A stretch of DNA of 20,196 nt from DASRHY01 sp046765875. Lineage in GTDB: Bacteria; Actinomycetota; Actinomycetes; Propionibacteriales; Kribbellaceae. The DNA is taken from assembly GCA_046765875.1 (NCBI GenBank), contig JBKPSJ010000351.1, positions 1-20,196 on the forward strand, written 5' to 3'. Position numbers and translations under genes: made by a program. Shown piece after piece: positions 1-8,373 of this stretch. Below the pieces are notes generated by a model. It did not search any database and was not told where the DNA came from. It saw nothing but the letters and a program-made list of their open reading frames with translations. Within the stretch, counting starts at the first letter, position 1. The number at the start of each line of letters is the position of its first letter.

Positions 1-425
1 CGGTGAAGGCGTACCAGACCAACCCGGTGTTCGGCCGAGCCACGATGGCGATCCAGATCAGCCACGAGTACGGCCACCACGTACAGATGATGACCGGCAT
101 CCTGCAGGCGTCGTTCGCCCGGTCGGCGACGAGCCGCACCACCGCCGGCAAGCAACTGGAGAGCAGACGGCGCGAACTGCAGGCGACCTGCCTCGGCGGT
201 GTCTATCTCGGCGCCGACAAGCGCTACTTCCCGGTCAGCGGCGAGCTGGCCACGATGTGGCGATTCGTGGTGACGCATATGGGCGACGAGTACGACACCC
301 GCAAGCCGAAGGTCCCCGACCACGGCGGCCGCGTGTACAACGGCTACTGGTCCGGGCGCGGCTTCAACGGGATCAACCCGGGGCTGTGCAACACCTTCGC
401 CGCGGCACCGTCGACCGTTCGCTGA
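1..425 (+). CDS. Neutral zinc metallopeptidase, C-terminal part (5' end outside window)
   Basis: This is the 3' part of a secreted-type neutral zinc metallopeptidase of the Zn_peptidase/COG2321 type; the frame is open at the left edge and ends at TGA 423-425. The visible part carries the zinc-binding helix HEYGHHVQ (first His codon at 63) and, 37 codons downstream, R-R-R-E-L-Q-A-T-C (Glu codon at 174), whose Glu is the probable third zinc ligand. It aligns with almost no gaps to the C-terminal 140 residues of the next gene, including the YLGAD..YFP segment and the final GYW..RGFN..C block, so the two are tandem paralogues. The GTG at 3-5 is an internal codon, not a credible start, because the homologous region begins well inside the protein. 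The substrate is unknown. Family call is firm; the N-terminus, and so any signal peptide, is not visible. Confidence 0.85.
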   Translation, partial: VKAYQTNPVFGRATMAIQISHEYGHHVQMMTGILQASFARSATSRTTAGKQLESRRRELQATCLGGVYLGADKRYFPVSGELATMWRFVVTHMGDEYDTRKPKVPDHGGRVYNGYWSGRGFNGINPGLCNTFAAAPSTVR

Positions 426-522
426 TACTGCTCATACTGCTGACTTCAAGACCTCGGGAACCGGTTGAGCTCTGAGGGTGTCAGACTCCTTGCTCGCACG
501 TACCCGACCCGAGAGTGAGAGA

Positions 523-1503
523 ATGACGAACCACCCTGGCACCAGCCGGCCACGTACCGCGCGCTGGTCCCTGACGAAGCGTGCCGGCGTGACTCTGGTC
601 GCGCTGGCCGGCTGCGCGGCAGTCGCGCTGCCGTCCGGTTCCGCACAGGCCGGCCCTGTGCCGCAGCCGAACAGCGGCACCGCGGTCACCACCAAGTCCG
701 TCGCGGCCGCCAAGCCGGCGGCGGTTGCGCCCGGTGGCTCGGCCACCACGGCCACCACGGCCACCTCGGCCTCCGCGGCAACCAGCTGGTACAACACCGT
801 GCGGTGGAACAAGCTCTACAAGTACGGCGGCCCGGTGGGTGTCTCGGCCTGTCACGAGCCGCGCAATCAGCTGAACCAGCTGACTCCGATCAAGGCGTAC
901 CACACATACTTCGTCGCCTGCCTCAGCAAGGCGTGGATCGTGAACTTCCGCAAGGCCGGCATCGCCTTCCACTCGCCGACGCTGGTCTACTACAGCAGCA
1001 CGGTCGCGACCGGCTGCGGCAACGTGACCGGCCAGGCCTACTTCTGCTCGGCGTACGGCGGCCGCATCTTCATCCCGTGGACTGTGTACGTCGGCTGGTG
1101 GAACCAGAACCCGTTGTGGGCGCGGACCTTCATCGCGCAGACCATCGCGCACGAGTACGGGCACCACGTCCAGTACCTGTCCGGTGTGCTGCAGGCGTCC
1201 TGGAACCGGCAGCTCTACCTGTTCAAGACCAGCGCCGACAAGCTCCAGGAGAACCGCCGCCGCGAACTGCAGGCGACCTGCATGGGCGGAGCGTACCTGG
1301 GCGCGGACCGTGCCTACTTCCCGATGACCGGCACGTTCCTGACCCAGTGGCGCTGGACGGTCTCGCACATGGGCGACCAGCCCGGCTACCCGCGTGACCA
1401 CGGCAACTGGACCAACAACGGCTACTGGGCGACCCGTGGGTTCAACAACCACACGTCCGCCAGCTGCATCACCTGGTCAGCTCCCGACAGCCAGGTGGCC
1501 TGA
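523..1503 (+). CDS. Secreted neutral zinc metallopeptidase
   Basis: A complete 326-aa paralogue of the gene before it. HEYGHH lies at residues 210-215 and the candidate third ligand Glu in RRRELQATC at 248. The N-terminus is a classic export signal: Arg/Lys-rich start, hydrophobic VTLVALAGCAAVAL, then S-A-Q-A-G with likely cleavage near residue 43. An L-A-G-C within it could alternatively be a lipobox (Cys31), although hydrophobic residues continue after it. A low-complexity Ala/Thr linker follows (about 43-88). I chose ATG 523, preceded by a purine-rich GAGAGTGAGAG, over the in-frame GTG at 478, which would add 15 polar residues before the signal peptide. The gene is 97 bp after its paralogue and convergent with the DUF2207 gene. 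The enzyme should act outside the membrane as a Zn endopeptidase; its substrate is unknown. Confidence 0.88.
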   Translation: MTNHPGTSRPRTARWSLTKRAGVTLVALAGCAAVALPSGSAQAGPVPQPNSGTAVTTKSVAAAKPAAVAPGGSATTATTATSASAATSWYNTVRWNKLYKYGGPVGVSACHEPRNQLNQLTPIKAYHTYFVACLSKAWIVNFRKAGIAFHSPTLVYYSSTVATGCGNVTGQAYFCSAYGGRIFIPWTVYVGWWNQNPLWARTFIAQTIAHEYGHHVQYLSGVLQASWNRQLYLFKTSADKLQENRRRELQATCMGGAYLGADRAYFPMTGTFLTQWRWTVSHMGDQPGYPRDHGNWTNNGYWATRGFNNHTSASCITWSAPDSQVA

Positions 1504-1519
1504 CCCCGTTTCTTGGTGA

Positions 1520-1606
1520 ACTGATCGTTGGACGCACGTGACCGGCCAGGTCCGCGAGCCCGCACAGGTGAGCGCGCAGGCCTGTCATTTGCGTCCAACG
1601 ATCAGT
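1520..1606. repeat. Perfect 17-bp inverted repeat between convergent genes
   Basis: Left arm 1520-1536 (ACTGATCGTTGGACGCA) is the exact reverse complement of right arm 1590-1606, with a 53-bp spacer. The pair sits between the ends of the zinc peptidase gene and the DUF2207 gene (stops at 1503 and 1626). It may be a long-looped bidirectional terminator or a tiny mobile-element remnant (MITE-like). There is no poly-T tract, I see no clear target-site duplication, and no transposase is nearby. Confidence 0.8.
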
Positions 1607-1625
1607 AAACGCCCTGGCCAAAGGG

Positions 1626-3329
1626 CTAGTCGGCGAAGAGGCGGCGACCGGTGGATAGCGAGCCGTTGACGGCGGTGACGAAGTTGGACAGCGACTCGCC
1701 GATGTTCGACAGGTGCCAGTTGTCCGGGCCGTTGTACCAGCCGATGCCCTCGTCCGGGGTGTCGTCCTCGTCGGTCGCGGCGATCTCCAGCGCCCACTTC
1801 TCGGTCAGTCCCAGCACGGTGGCGTACGGCAGACAGCGGGACGCGAATTCCAGCCGTCGCTCCTGCGGCAGGTCCGCCGCGGACTCGCCGGCAAGGTAGG
1901 CCCGCAGCCCGAAGATCCGGCCGAGGACAGCCGCGCCGCGGGCCGTACGGGCCGGCGCCTCCTGGCCCGACAGCGTGAGCGCGACACCGGACAGCATCAC
2001 CGCCAGTCCGACCAGACCGAACTTCGACACCGCCGCGAGCACCACCGTCAGTACCGCGCCGGTCGCCACCAGCACCAGCCCGGCGGTCGTCCATCGGTTG
2101 CGGACGGCGTCCGGCCGCTGGGTGAACCAGCCCTGCGTGACCACGTCGGCGTACAGGTTCTCCCGGACCGCGGTGAGCCGCGGCCGCAGCGACGGGCCGA
2201 GCGAGGAGACCGTGACCTCGTCGCCATCGGCGAAGATTGCGTCGAGCAACGACTTCTCGTATGCGAGTAGCTCGGGCCCGCCTGGATGCCGGCGGGTCAG
2301 CGTCCAGTCCATCCGGCCGAACTCGCCCTCGCGCGGCAGTTCGGTGATGGTCAGATAGTTGCGTACGGCAAGGTCCAGCAGGGTCGCGGTGATGTCCACC
2401 AGGTCGGCGGATTCGTCGACGACCGTGCCGACCTGGCCCGGGCGGATGCCGTCCGGCGCCGCGAACTGCGGGCCGTCGGCGCCGTCGAGCACCGGCCGCG
2501 CCGGATCCGACGCGCCGTCGGAGGTCTTGGCCGCGTCCCGGCCGCGCAACAGCCACAGTGCGGCGGCACCGAGCAGGCCGAGTCCGAGCACCAGCGCGGC
2601 CAGGCCGACGGTGGCGCCGTCGACGGTGAACGCCCGGCCGAGGCTCCAGTACTCGGCGTAGTCGGCGTTCGGCGTGACCGTCGCATCGCTGCTCAGCCCG
2701 GCGACCAGGGTGATCCGGCCGTCCGGTGGCAGTGACGTCTGCTCGATCTCGATCGCCGCGGATTCTCCGAGCTGCGACGACGTACACGGCACGCTGTTCC
2801 CCTCGCGGCCGGCGAAGCAGGTCACCCAGGAGGCGAACGGGATCGTCGCGCTGATCCGTGCCTGCGGGATCGTGGAGTCGAAGCCCTGCACGACCGGCCA
2901 GCTCACCTGCCGGCCCTCTATCGAGTCCGCCACCGTGCCGTCGACGTCGTAGCTGTAGGCCACTGTCTTGTCGCCGCTGCCGGCCTTCACATCGATCTTG
3001 GTGCCGTTGTCGACGTCTTCGGTCTTCACGTCTGCCTGCTGGCCTCCGACGGTCGCGGCGATGTTGCTCAGCTTCCAGACCCGGTCTCGTTCGGCGTCGG
3101 AGCGCAGCCTGGTGAGCAGCGTCCGGCTGACCGTGTCGCCACCGGCCGTCAATTCGACCGTCTCCTTGACGTGCAGCACGCCGTCGCCGTCGAGGTTGAG
3201 CTGGGCGGCGTACGACGTCACCTTGTCCTCGGCCGGCTGCGCGGAAGCGGCTGTCACGGCGAACCCGGTGAGAACGGTGGCTGAGGCAACGGTCAGGGCG
3301 GCCCGCACGAGGCGGCGCATCGGTGACAT
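1626..3329 (-). CDS. DUF2207 (YciQ-like) membrane protein
   Basis: A 567-aa predicted membrane protein of the DUF2207 family. A signal peptide covers about residues 1-30 (M-R-R-L start, ending A-A-S-A-Q). The extracellular DUF2207 domain follows to about residue 235, beginning with V-T-S-Y-A-A-Q-L-N-L-D-G-D-G-V-L-H-V-K-E-T-V-E-L, the typical opening of the family. One membrane helix lies near 243-263, a cytoplasmic region follows (D-L-V-D-I-T-A-T-L-L-D-L-A-V-R is a family-typical stretch), and a hydrophobic pair sits near 413-455. Many family members end in a Gly-rich tail with a terminal Ser/Trp; this one ends in G-R-R-L-F-A-D. ATG 3329 is chosen; ATG 3320 (residue 4) is equally possible. 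The gene is divergent from the membrane-anchored zinc peptidase gene (58 bp apart). The molecular function of the family is not known. Confidence 0.85.
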   Translation of the reverse strand: MSPMRRLVRAALTVASATVLTGFAVTAASAQPAEDKVTSYAAQLNLDGDGVLHVKETVELTAGGDTVSRTLLTRLRSDAERDRVWKLSNIAATVGGQQADVKTEDVDNGTKIDVKAGSGDKTVAYSYDVDGTVADSIEGRQVSWPVVQGFDSTIPQARISATIPFASWVTCFAGREGNSVPCTSSQLGESAAIEIEQTSLPPDGRITLVAGLSSDATVTPNADYAEYWSLGRAFTVDGATVGLAALVLGLGLLGAAALWLLRGRDAAKTSDGASDPARPVLDGADGPQFAAPDGIRPGQVGTVVDESADLVDITATLLDLAVRNYLTITELPREGEFGRMDWTLTRRHPGGPELLAYEKSLLDAIFADGDEVTVSSLGPSLRPRLTAVRENLYADVVTQGWFTQRPDAVRNRWTTAGLVLVATGAVLTVVLAAVSKFGLVGLAVMLSGVALTLSGQEAPARTARGAAVLGRIFGLRAYLAGESAADLPQERRLEFASRCLPYATVLGLTEKWALEIAATDEDDTPDEGIGWYNGPDNWHLSNIGESLSNFVTAVNGSLSTGRRLFAD

Positions 3330-3387
3330 GCCCCGAGGGTAGTCTCGAAGCGGTTCGCCGCGTGACAGGCCGAGAAGTGGGGTACAT

Positions 3388-4491
3388 GTGAGCTCGCCGT
3401 ACGGGTACGGCCAGGGTCAGCCGCCCGGCGTGCTGCCGCCGCCGCAGGCGCAGCCGTGGCCGCAGCAGCCCTACCGGCAGCAACAGCCCTATAGCCAGCA
3501 ACCGTACGGACAGCAATACCCCGGCCAATGGCCACAGCAGTACAGCGGTGGCGGATACCCGCAGTTCAACGGGTTCGGCCCGCCGCCACGCCGTCGTAGG
3601 TCGGGCTGCCTGAAGGTGCTGATGTTCGGCGTCGCGGCGTTCGTGTTCGTGATCATCGGGATCGTGTTGCTTCTCGGCTCCCTGCTGAACGGCAGTACTA
3701 CGGCGAGCCCTCGCCCCGGCCGGGTCGGGCCGTCGGTCGTGCCGACGGCGACGAACAGACCCGAGCAGGGCACGGCCGAGGACGTCCTGCTCAATGCGCC
3801 GATCTACCAGGCCGGCGGGCTCGGCCAGCTGAACTGTCCGGCCGAGAAGCTCGGCAACGGCGACCTGGAGGCGCAGAAGCGCTACTACCAGAAGCTGTTC
3901 AGCTGCCTCAACGACGGCTGGCGGCCGGTGCTTGAACGGCTCGGCATCAAGCAGCCTGACCCGGGCCTGGTGGTGTTCGACAGGCCGGTCAACACCCCGT
4001 GCGGTAACTTCAGGCCGTTGTCCGGCAGGGTGCTCGCGTTCTACTGCTACGGCAACCACGTCATGTATACCGACGTGCTGCAGATGAACAAGGCGTTCGG
4101 GCCGCGCGAGGATCTGGCGTACCTGTTGACCATCGCGCACGAGTACGGCCACCACATCCAGGGCGCGGCCGGGCTGTTCTATGCCCGGGCGGTGTACCTG
4201 CAGGAGCATCCGGGTGACAAGCTCGACAGCTCGCGCCGCAACGAGTTGCAGGCGTCCTGCTTCGGCGGCGTGTTCACCAAGGCGGTGGCGAACAGCTATC
4301 CGCTGACGGACCGCCGCAAGGAACTGGAATTCCAGGCGAGCAACAGTTTCGGCGACTCGTCGGACACCCCGCAGAGCGAGCGTACCCACGGCAGGGCGAC
4401 CAGCCAGGGTTTCTGGATCATGAACGGCTTCAACATCGGCGAGACCAAGGCCTGCAACACCTTCGCGGCGCCGGCGAATCTCGTCCAGTAG
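3388..4491 (+). CDS. Membrane-anchored neutral zinc metallopeptidase with Pro/Gln/Tyr-rich N-terminus
   Basis: A 367-aa third member of the local zinc metallopeptidase family. Residues 1-67 are a low-complexity P/Q/Y/G tail with QQPY-type repeats, residues 68-71 are basic (R-R-R-R), and 76-100 form one transmembrane helix, so the tail should be cytoplasmic and the catalytic domain outside. HEYGHHIQ is at 251-258 and the candidate third ligand Glu in RRNELQASC at 286. GTG 3388 is the start: GAAGTGGGG lies just upstream, while the ATG two bases earlier runs into TGA at once. Unlike the two upstream paralogues it has a membrane anchor instead of a cleavable signal. It ends 42 bp before the Pls-like synthetase gene, so cotranscription is possible. 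The substrate is unknown; the Q/Y/P tail resembles cytoplasmic tails of other actinobacterial membrane proteins. Confidence 0.88.
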   Translation: MSSPYGYGQGQPPGVLPPPQAQPWPQQPYRQQQPYSQQPYGQQYPGQWPQQYSGGGYPQFNGFGPPPRRRRSGCLKVLMFGVAAFVFVIIGIVLLLGSLLNGSTTASPRPGRVGPSVVPTATNRPEQGTAEDVLLNAPIYQAGGLGQLNCPAEKLGNGDLEAQKRYYQKLFSCLNDGWRPVLERLGIKQPDPGLVVFDRPVNTPCGNFRPLSGRVLAFYCYGNHVMYTDVLQMNKAFGPREDLAYLLTIAHEYGHHIQGAAGLFYARAVYLQEHPGDKLDSSRRNELQASCFGGVFTKAVANSYPLTDRRKELEFQASNSFGDSSDTPQSERTHGRATSQGFWIMNGFNIGETKACNTFAAPANLVQ

Positions 4492-4533
4492 AGGTCACGC
4501 CGCGATCAGCCGCGTCACCCTAGGATTTCGAGG

Positions 4534-7500
4534 GTGAGCCTGCTCCGCGGCGACCGTGCGCCCGAGCCGCGCACGCTGGTCGAGGTGCTGCGGGACACCG
4601 CCACTGCCCACGGGGCGGAGGCGGCGCTCGACGACGGCGACATCGTGCTGTCGTACGACGAGTTACTGTCCGCTACCGAGAAGCTGGCTGGACAGCTGCG
4701 CGCGGCCGGCATCCGGCGCGGCGACCGGGTCGGTGTCCGGTTGTCGTCCGGTACCAACGATCTGTACGTCGCGATCCTGGCGTGCCTGGTAGCGGGCGCG
4801 GCGTACGTACCGGTGGACGCCGACGACCCCGAGGAACGGGCCGCGTTGGTCTTCGGCGAGGCCGATGTCGCCGCGGTCATCACCGACGGCCCCACGATCA
4901 CCACGACCACCGAGCGTGAGCCCGCCGACACCGGTGAGCCGACGCCCGCCGACGACGCGTGGATCATCTTCACGTCGGGCTCGACCGGTGTGCCCAAGGG
5001 CGTCGCGGTGACGCACCGGTCGGCCGCCGCGTTCGTCGACGCCGAGGCCCGGCTGTTCCTCACCGACGAGCCGATCGGGCCCGACGACCGGGTGCTGGCC
5101 GGGCTGTCGGTCGCGTTCGACGCGTCCTGCGAGGAGATGTGGCTGGCCTGGCGGCACGGCGCCTGCCTGGTGCCGGCACCGCGGGCGCTGGTCCGCACCG
5201 GGATGGACCTCGGGCCGTGGCTGGTGGCACAGGGCATCACGATCGTCTCGACGGTGCCGACGCTTGCGGCGTTGTGGCCGCCGGACGCGCTGGACCAGGT
5301 CCGGCTGCTGATCTTCGGCGGCGAGGCCTGCCCGCCCGAACTGGCCGAACGGCTTGCGGTCGAAAGTCGCGAGGTCTGGAACACGTATGGCCCGACCGAG
5401 GCGACGGTCGTCGCGTGCGGTGCCCGGCTGACCGGCACGGGGCCGGTCCGGATCGGATTGCCGCTGGACGGCTGGGACCTCGCCGTGGTCGATGCCGCGG
5501 GCAACGAGGTGGCGGAGGGCGACACCGGCGAGCTGATCATCGGCGGGGTCGGGCTGGCCCGGTACCTCGACCCGGTCAAGGACGCGGAGAAGTTCGCGGC
5601 GTTCCCCTCGCTCGGCTGGGCCCGCGCGTACCGCAGCGGCGATCTGGTCCGCAACGAGGCGGCCGGGCTGATCTTCCAGGGCCGCGCCGACGAGCAGGTC
5701 AAGCTCGGCGGCCGCCGGATCGAGCTCGGCGAGGTCGATGCCGCGTTGCAGGCCCTGCCCGGGGTGTCGGGTGCGGCCTCCGCGGTGAAGACCACAGCAG
5801 CCGGGAATCAGGTGCTCGTCGGGTACGTCGTACCGGTGGACGGCACCCTCGACACGGCCGCGGCGACCACCCGGCTGCGCGAGGCGCTGCCGGCGGCGCT
5901 GGTACCGCTGCTGGCCGCCGTCGACACGCTGCCGACGCGCACCTCCGGCAAGGTCGACCGGGCGGCGCTGCCGTGGCCGGTCGGACCGGAGCCGGAAGAG
6001 GTCGAGGCGGCCGACCTGGACGGCACCGCCGGCTGGCTGGCCCACCGGTGGACCCAGGTACTCGGCGCCACCGTGACCGGACCGGACGACGACTTCTTCC
6101 TGCACGGCGGCGGCAGCCTGGCCGCCGCCCAGCTGGTGTCCGCTTTGCGCGAGCAGTACCCCGAGGTGACGGTCGCCGACGTGTACGGATACCCGAGGCT
6201 CGGCGCACTCGCGGAACGACTGGACGAACTCGGTGCGGCCATCCAAGCGGTCCTGCGAGATCCGGTCCGGCCGGTGCCGCGGTCGACGCAATGGATCCAG
6301 ATCTCACTGACGCTGCTGCTACAGACCGTCGTCGGTGCCCGATTCCTGACCTGGGGGTTGACCCTCAACGGACTGCTCGCGCTGACCGGAAGTTATCCCT
6401 GGCTGCCGACCGTGTCGTGGTGGTGGATCCTGGCCGGCTGGCTCGTGCTGATCACCCCGGCCGGCCGGATGACGATCGCGGTCGTCGGCGCCCGGCTGTT
6501 GCTCCGCGGGATCGAGCCGGGCAGCTACCCGCGCGGCGGCAACGTACACATCCGGCTATGGACCGCGGAGAACCTGGCCGATGCCGCGGGTGCGGCCAAC
6601 CTCGCCGGTGCACCGTGGATCGTCTACTACGCCCGAGCGCTCGGCGCCTCGATCGGCCGCGGCGCCGACCTGCACACGCTGCCGCCGGTCACCGGCATGC
6701 TGACCATCGGCAAGCGCGCCTCGGTCGAGCCCGAGGTCGACCTGTCCGGCTACTGGCTCGATGGCGACGTACTGCACCTCGGCGAGATCCGGATCGGCGC
6801 CGAGGCGACCGTCGGGTCCCGCAGCACCCTGTTGCCAGGAGCAACGATCGGCAATGCCGCGGAGATCGTGGCCGGCTCCGCGGTCCATGGCAACGTACCG
6901 GCCGGTGAACACTGGACCGGGTCGCCGGCACATCGCGCGGGTAAGGCCCGGCATCCGTGGCCGGAACAGCGGCCGCCGCGGGCGGCGCACTGGCTGATCG
7001 TGTACGGACTGTCCTCGGCGGCGCTGTCGTTCCTTCCCGTGCTGGCGGCGATACCCGGCCTGCTGGTGCTGTATCTGGCGGTCCTGGGGGCGGAGTCGCT
7101 CGCCGATGCAGCGCTGCGGACCGGGTGGGCCACCCCCGCGATCACTCTGCTGTCGTTCACCACGCTCGCGCTGCTCACGCTGGCCGGCGTACGGGTACTC
7201 GGGATCGGCATTCGCGAGGGGTACTTCCCGGTGCGCAGCCGGATCGGCTGGCAGGTCTGGGCGACCGAGCGGCTGCTCGACGCGGCGCGTACCTATCTGT
7301 TCCCGCTGTATGCGAGCCTGCTGACGCCGGTGTGGCTCCGCGCGCTCGGTGCCAACATCGGCAGCGACGTCGAGGCGTCGACGGTGCTGCTGCTGCCTAG
7401 GATGACCACCGTCGCCGACGGCGCCTTCCTGGCCGACGACACGATGATCGCGTCGTACGAACTCGGCGGCGGCTGGTTGCGGGTGGCGCCGGCGAAGGTC

Positions 7501-8373
7501 GGCAAACGCGCGTTCCTCGGCAACTCCGGGATGACCGCGCCTGGCCGATCGGTACCGAAGAACGGCCTGGTCGCCGTCCTGTCGGCGGCGCCGAAGAAGT
7601 CCAAGGCCGGTACGTCGTGGCTCGGCGCGCCGCCGGTCAAGCTGCGCCGCCGTGCGGTCGGGGCAGACAGCAGCCGGACGTTCGACCCGCCGAGCCGGCT
7701 CAAGTGGGCCCGGGCGATCGTCGAGCTGTGCCGGTTCGTACCGATGATCTGCACCGTCCTGATCGGGTTCGGAGTCCTGCTCGCCCTCGACGTTCTACTG
7801 GTCGAGCTCGGGCCGTGGCCGGCGCTGCTGCTGTCCGGCGCGGTGATCCTGGTCGCCGGCGCGGTCGCGGGCGGCTCGGCGACGGTCGCCAAGTGGCTGA
7901 TCGTCGGCCGGACCAGGGTCACCGAAACCCCGCTGTGGAGCTCGTTCGTGTGGCGCAACGAGGTGGTCGACAGCTTCGTCGAACTGGTCGCCGCACCGTG
8001 GTTCGCCGACGCGGCCACCGGCACCCCGGTGCTGAACCTGTGGCTGCGCACGCTCGGCGCGAGGATCGGCCGCGGCGTGTGGCTGGAGACGTACTGGCTG
8101 CCCGAGGCGGACCTGGTCGAGCTTGGCCCCGGCGCCTGCGTGAACCGGGGCTGCGTCCTGCAGACCCATCTCTTCCATGACAGGGTGATGAGCATGCACA
8201 CCGTCACCTTCGGCCCCGGCGCCACCCTTGGCCCGCACAGCATCGTGCTGCCCGCGGCGTCGATCGGGCCGGACGCGACGGTGGGCCCGGTCTCGCTGGT
8301 GATGCGCGGCGAGGACGTGCCGGCCGGGTCCCGGTGGGCAGGCAACCCGATCGCGCCGTGGACCCGGGCGTGA
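4534..8373 (+). CDS. Pls-like nonribosomal peptide synthetase (A-T-membrane, three beta-helix domains)
   Basis: A 1279-aa synthetase. The adenylation domain (about 15-480) shows F-T-S-G-S-T-G at 146-152, F-D-A-S with Asp196 (the alpha-amine-binding Asp), Y-G-P-T-E at 285-289, G-R-A-D-E-Q at 383-388 and catalytic Lys473 in S-G-K-V-D-R. The thiolation domain carries the phosphopantetheine Ser528 in H-G-G-G-S-L, a variant of the usual GG(H/D)SL. There is no condensation or thioesterase domain. Instead, three pairs of hydrophobic helices (about 590-645, 820-893, 1063-1120) alternate with three hexapeptide/left-handed beta-helix-like domains (about 705-800, 934-1040, 1171-1279). This matches the terminal domain of epsilon-poly-L-lysine synthetase (Pls), which polymerises one amino acid. 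My GrsA-based specificity code is D-A-E-S-I-G-T-V-V-K. GTG 4534 has GAGG just upstream. The M1 peptidase gene follows with overlap. The product is not predictable with certainty. Confidence 0.9.
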   Translation: MSLLRGDRAPEPRTLVEVLRDTATAHGAEAALDDGDIVLSYDELLSATEKLAGQLRAAGIRRGDRVGVRLSSGTNDLYVAILACLVAGAAYVPVDADDPEERAALVFGEADVAAVITDGPTITTTTEREPADTGEPTPADDAWIIFTSGSTGVPKGVAVTHRSAAAFVDAEARLFLTDEPIGPDDRVLAGLSVAFDASCEEMWLAWRHGACLVPAPRALVRTGMDLGPWLVAQGITIVSTVPTLAALWPPDALDQVRLLIFGGEACPPELAERLAVESREVWNTYGPTEATVVACGARLTGTGPVRIGLPLDGWDLAVVDAAGNEVAEGDTGELIIGGVGLARYLDPVKDAEKFAAFPSLGWARAYRSGDLVRNEAAGLIFQGRADEQVKLGGRRIELGEVDAALQALPGVSGAASAVKTTAAGNQVLVGYVVPVDGTLDTAAATTRLREALPAALVPLLAAVDTLPTRTSGKVDRAALPWPVGPEPEEVEAADLDGTAGWLAHRWTQVLGATVTGPDDDFFLHGGGSLAAAQLVSALREQYPEVTVADVYGYPRLGALAERLDELGAAIQAVLRDPVRPVPRSTQWIQISLTLLLQTVVGARFLTWGLTLNGLLALTGSYPWLPTVSWWWILAGWLVLITPAGRMTIAVVGARLLLRGIEPGSYPRGGNVHIRLWTAENLADAAGAANLAGAPWIVYYARALGASIGRGADLHTLPPVTGMLTIGKRASVEPEVDLSGYWLDGDVLHLGEIRIGAEATVGSRSTLLPGATIGNAAEIVAGSAVHGNVPAGEHWTGSPAHRAGKARHPWPEQRPPRAAHWLIVYGLSSAALSFLPVLAAIPGLLVLYLAVLGAESLADAALRTGWATPAITLLSFTTLALLTLAGVRVLGIGIREGYFPVRSRIGWQVWATERLLDAARTYLFPLYASLLTPVWLRALGANIGSDVEASTVLLLPRMTTVADGAFLADDTMIASYELGGGWLRVAPAKVGKRAFLGNSGMTAPGRSVPKNGLVAVLSAAPKKSKAGTSWLGAPPVKLRRRAVGADSSRTFDPPSRLKWARAIVELCRFVPMICTVLIGFGVLLALDVLLVELGPWPALLLSGAVILVAGAVAGGSATVAKWLIVGRTRVTETPLWSSFVWRNEVVDSFVELVAAPWFADAATGTPVLNLWLRTLGARIGRGVWLETYWLPEADLVELGPGACVNRGCVLQTHLFHDRVMSMHTVTFGPGATLGPHSIVLPAASIGPDATVGPVSLVMRGEDVPAGSRWAGNPIAPWTRA

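Noticed and set aside
1585..4389. A 934-codon open frame on the minus strand
   Set aside because: It crosses the DUF2207 gene and the anchored peptidase in the wrong frames, is Arg/Pro/Ala-rich without domains, and arises from high third-position GC.
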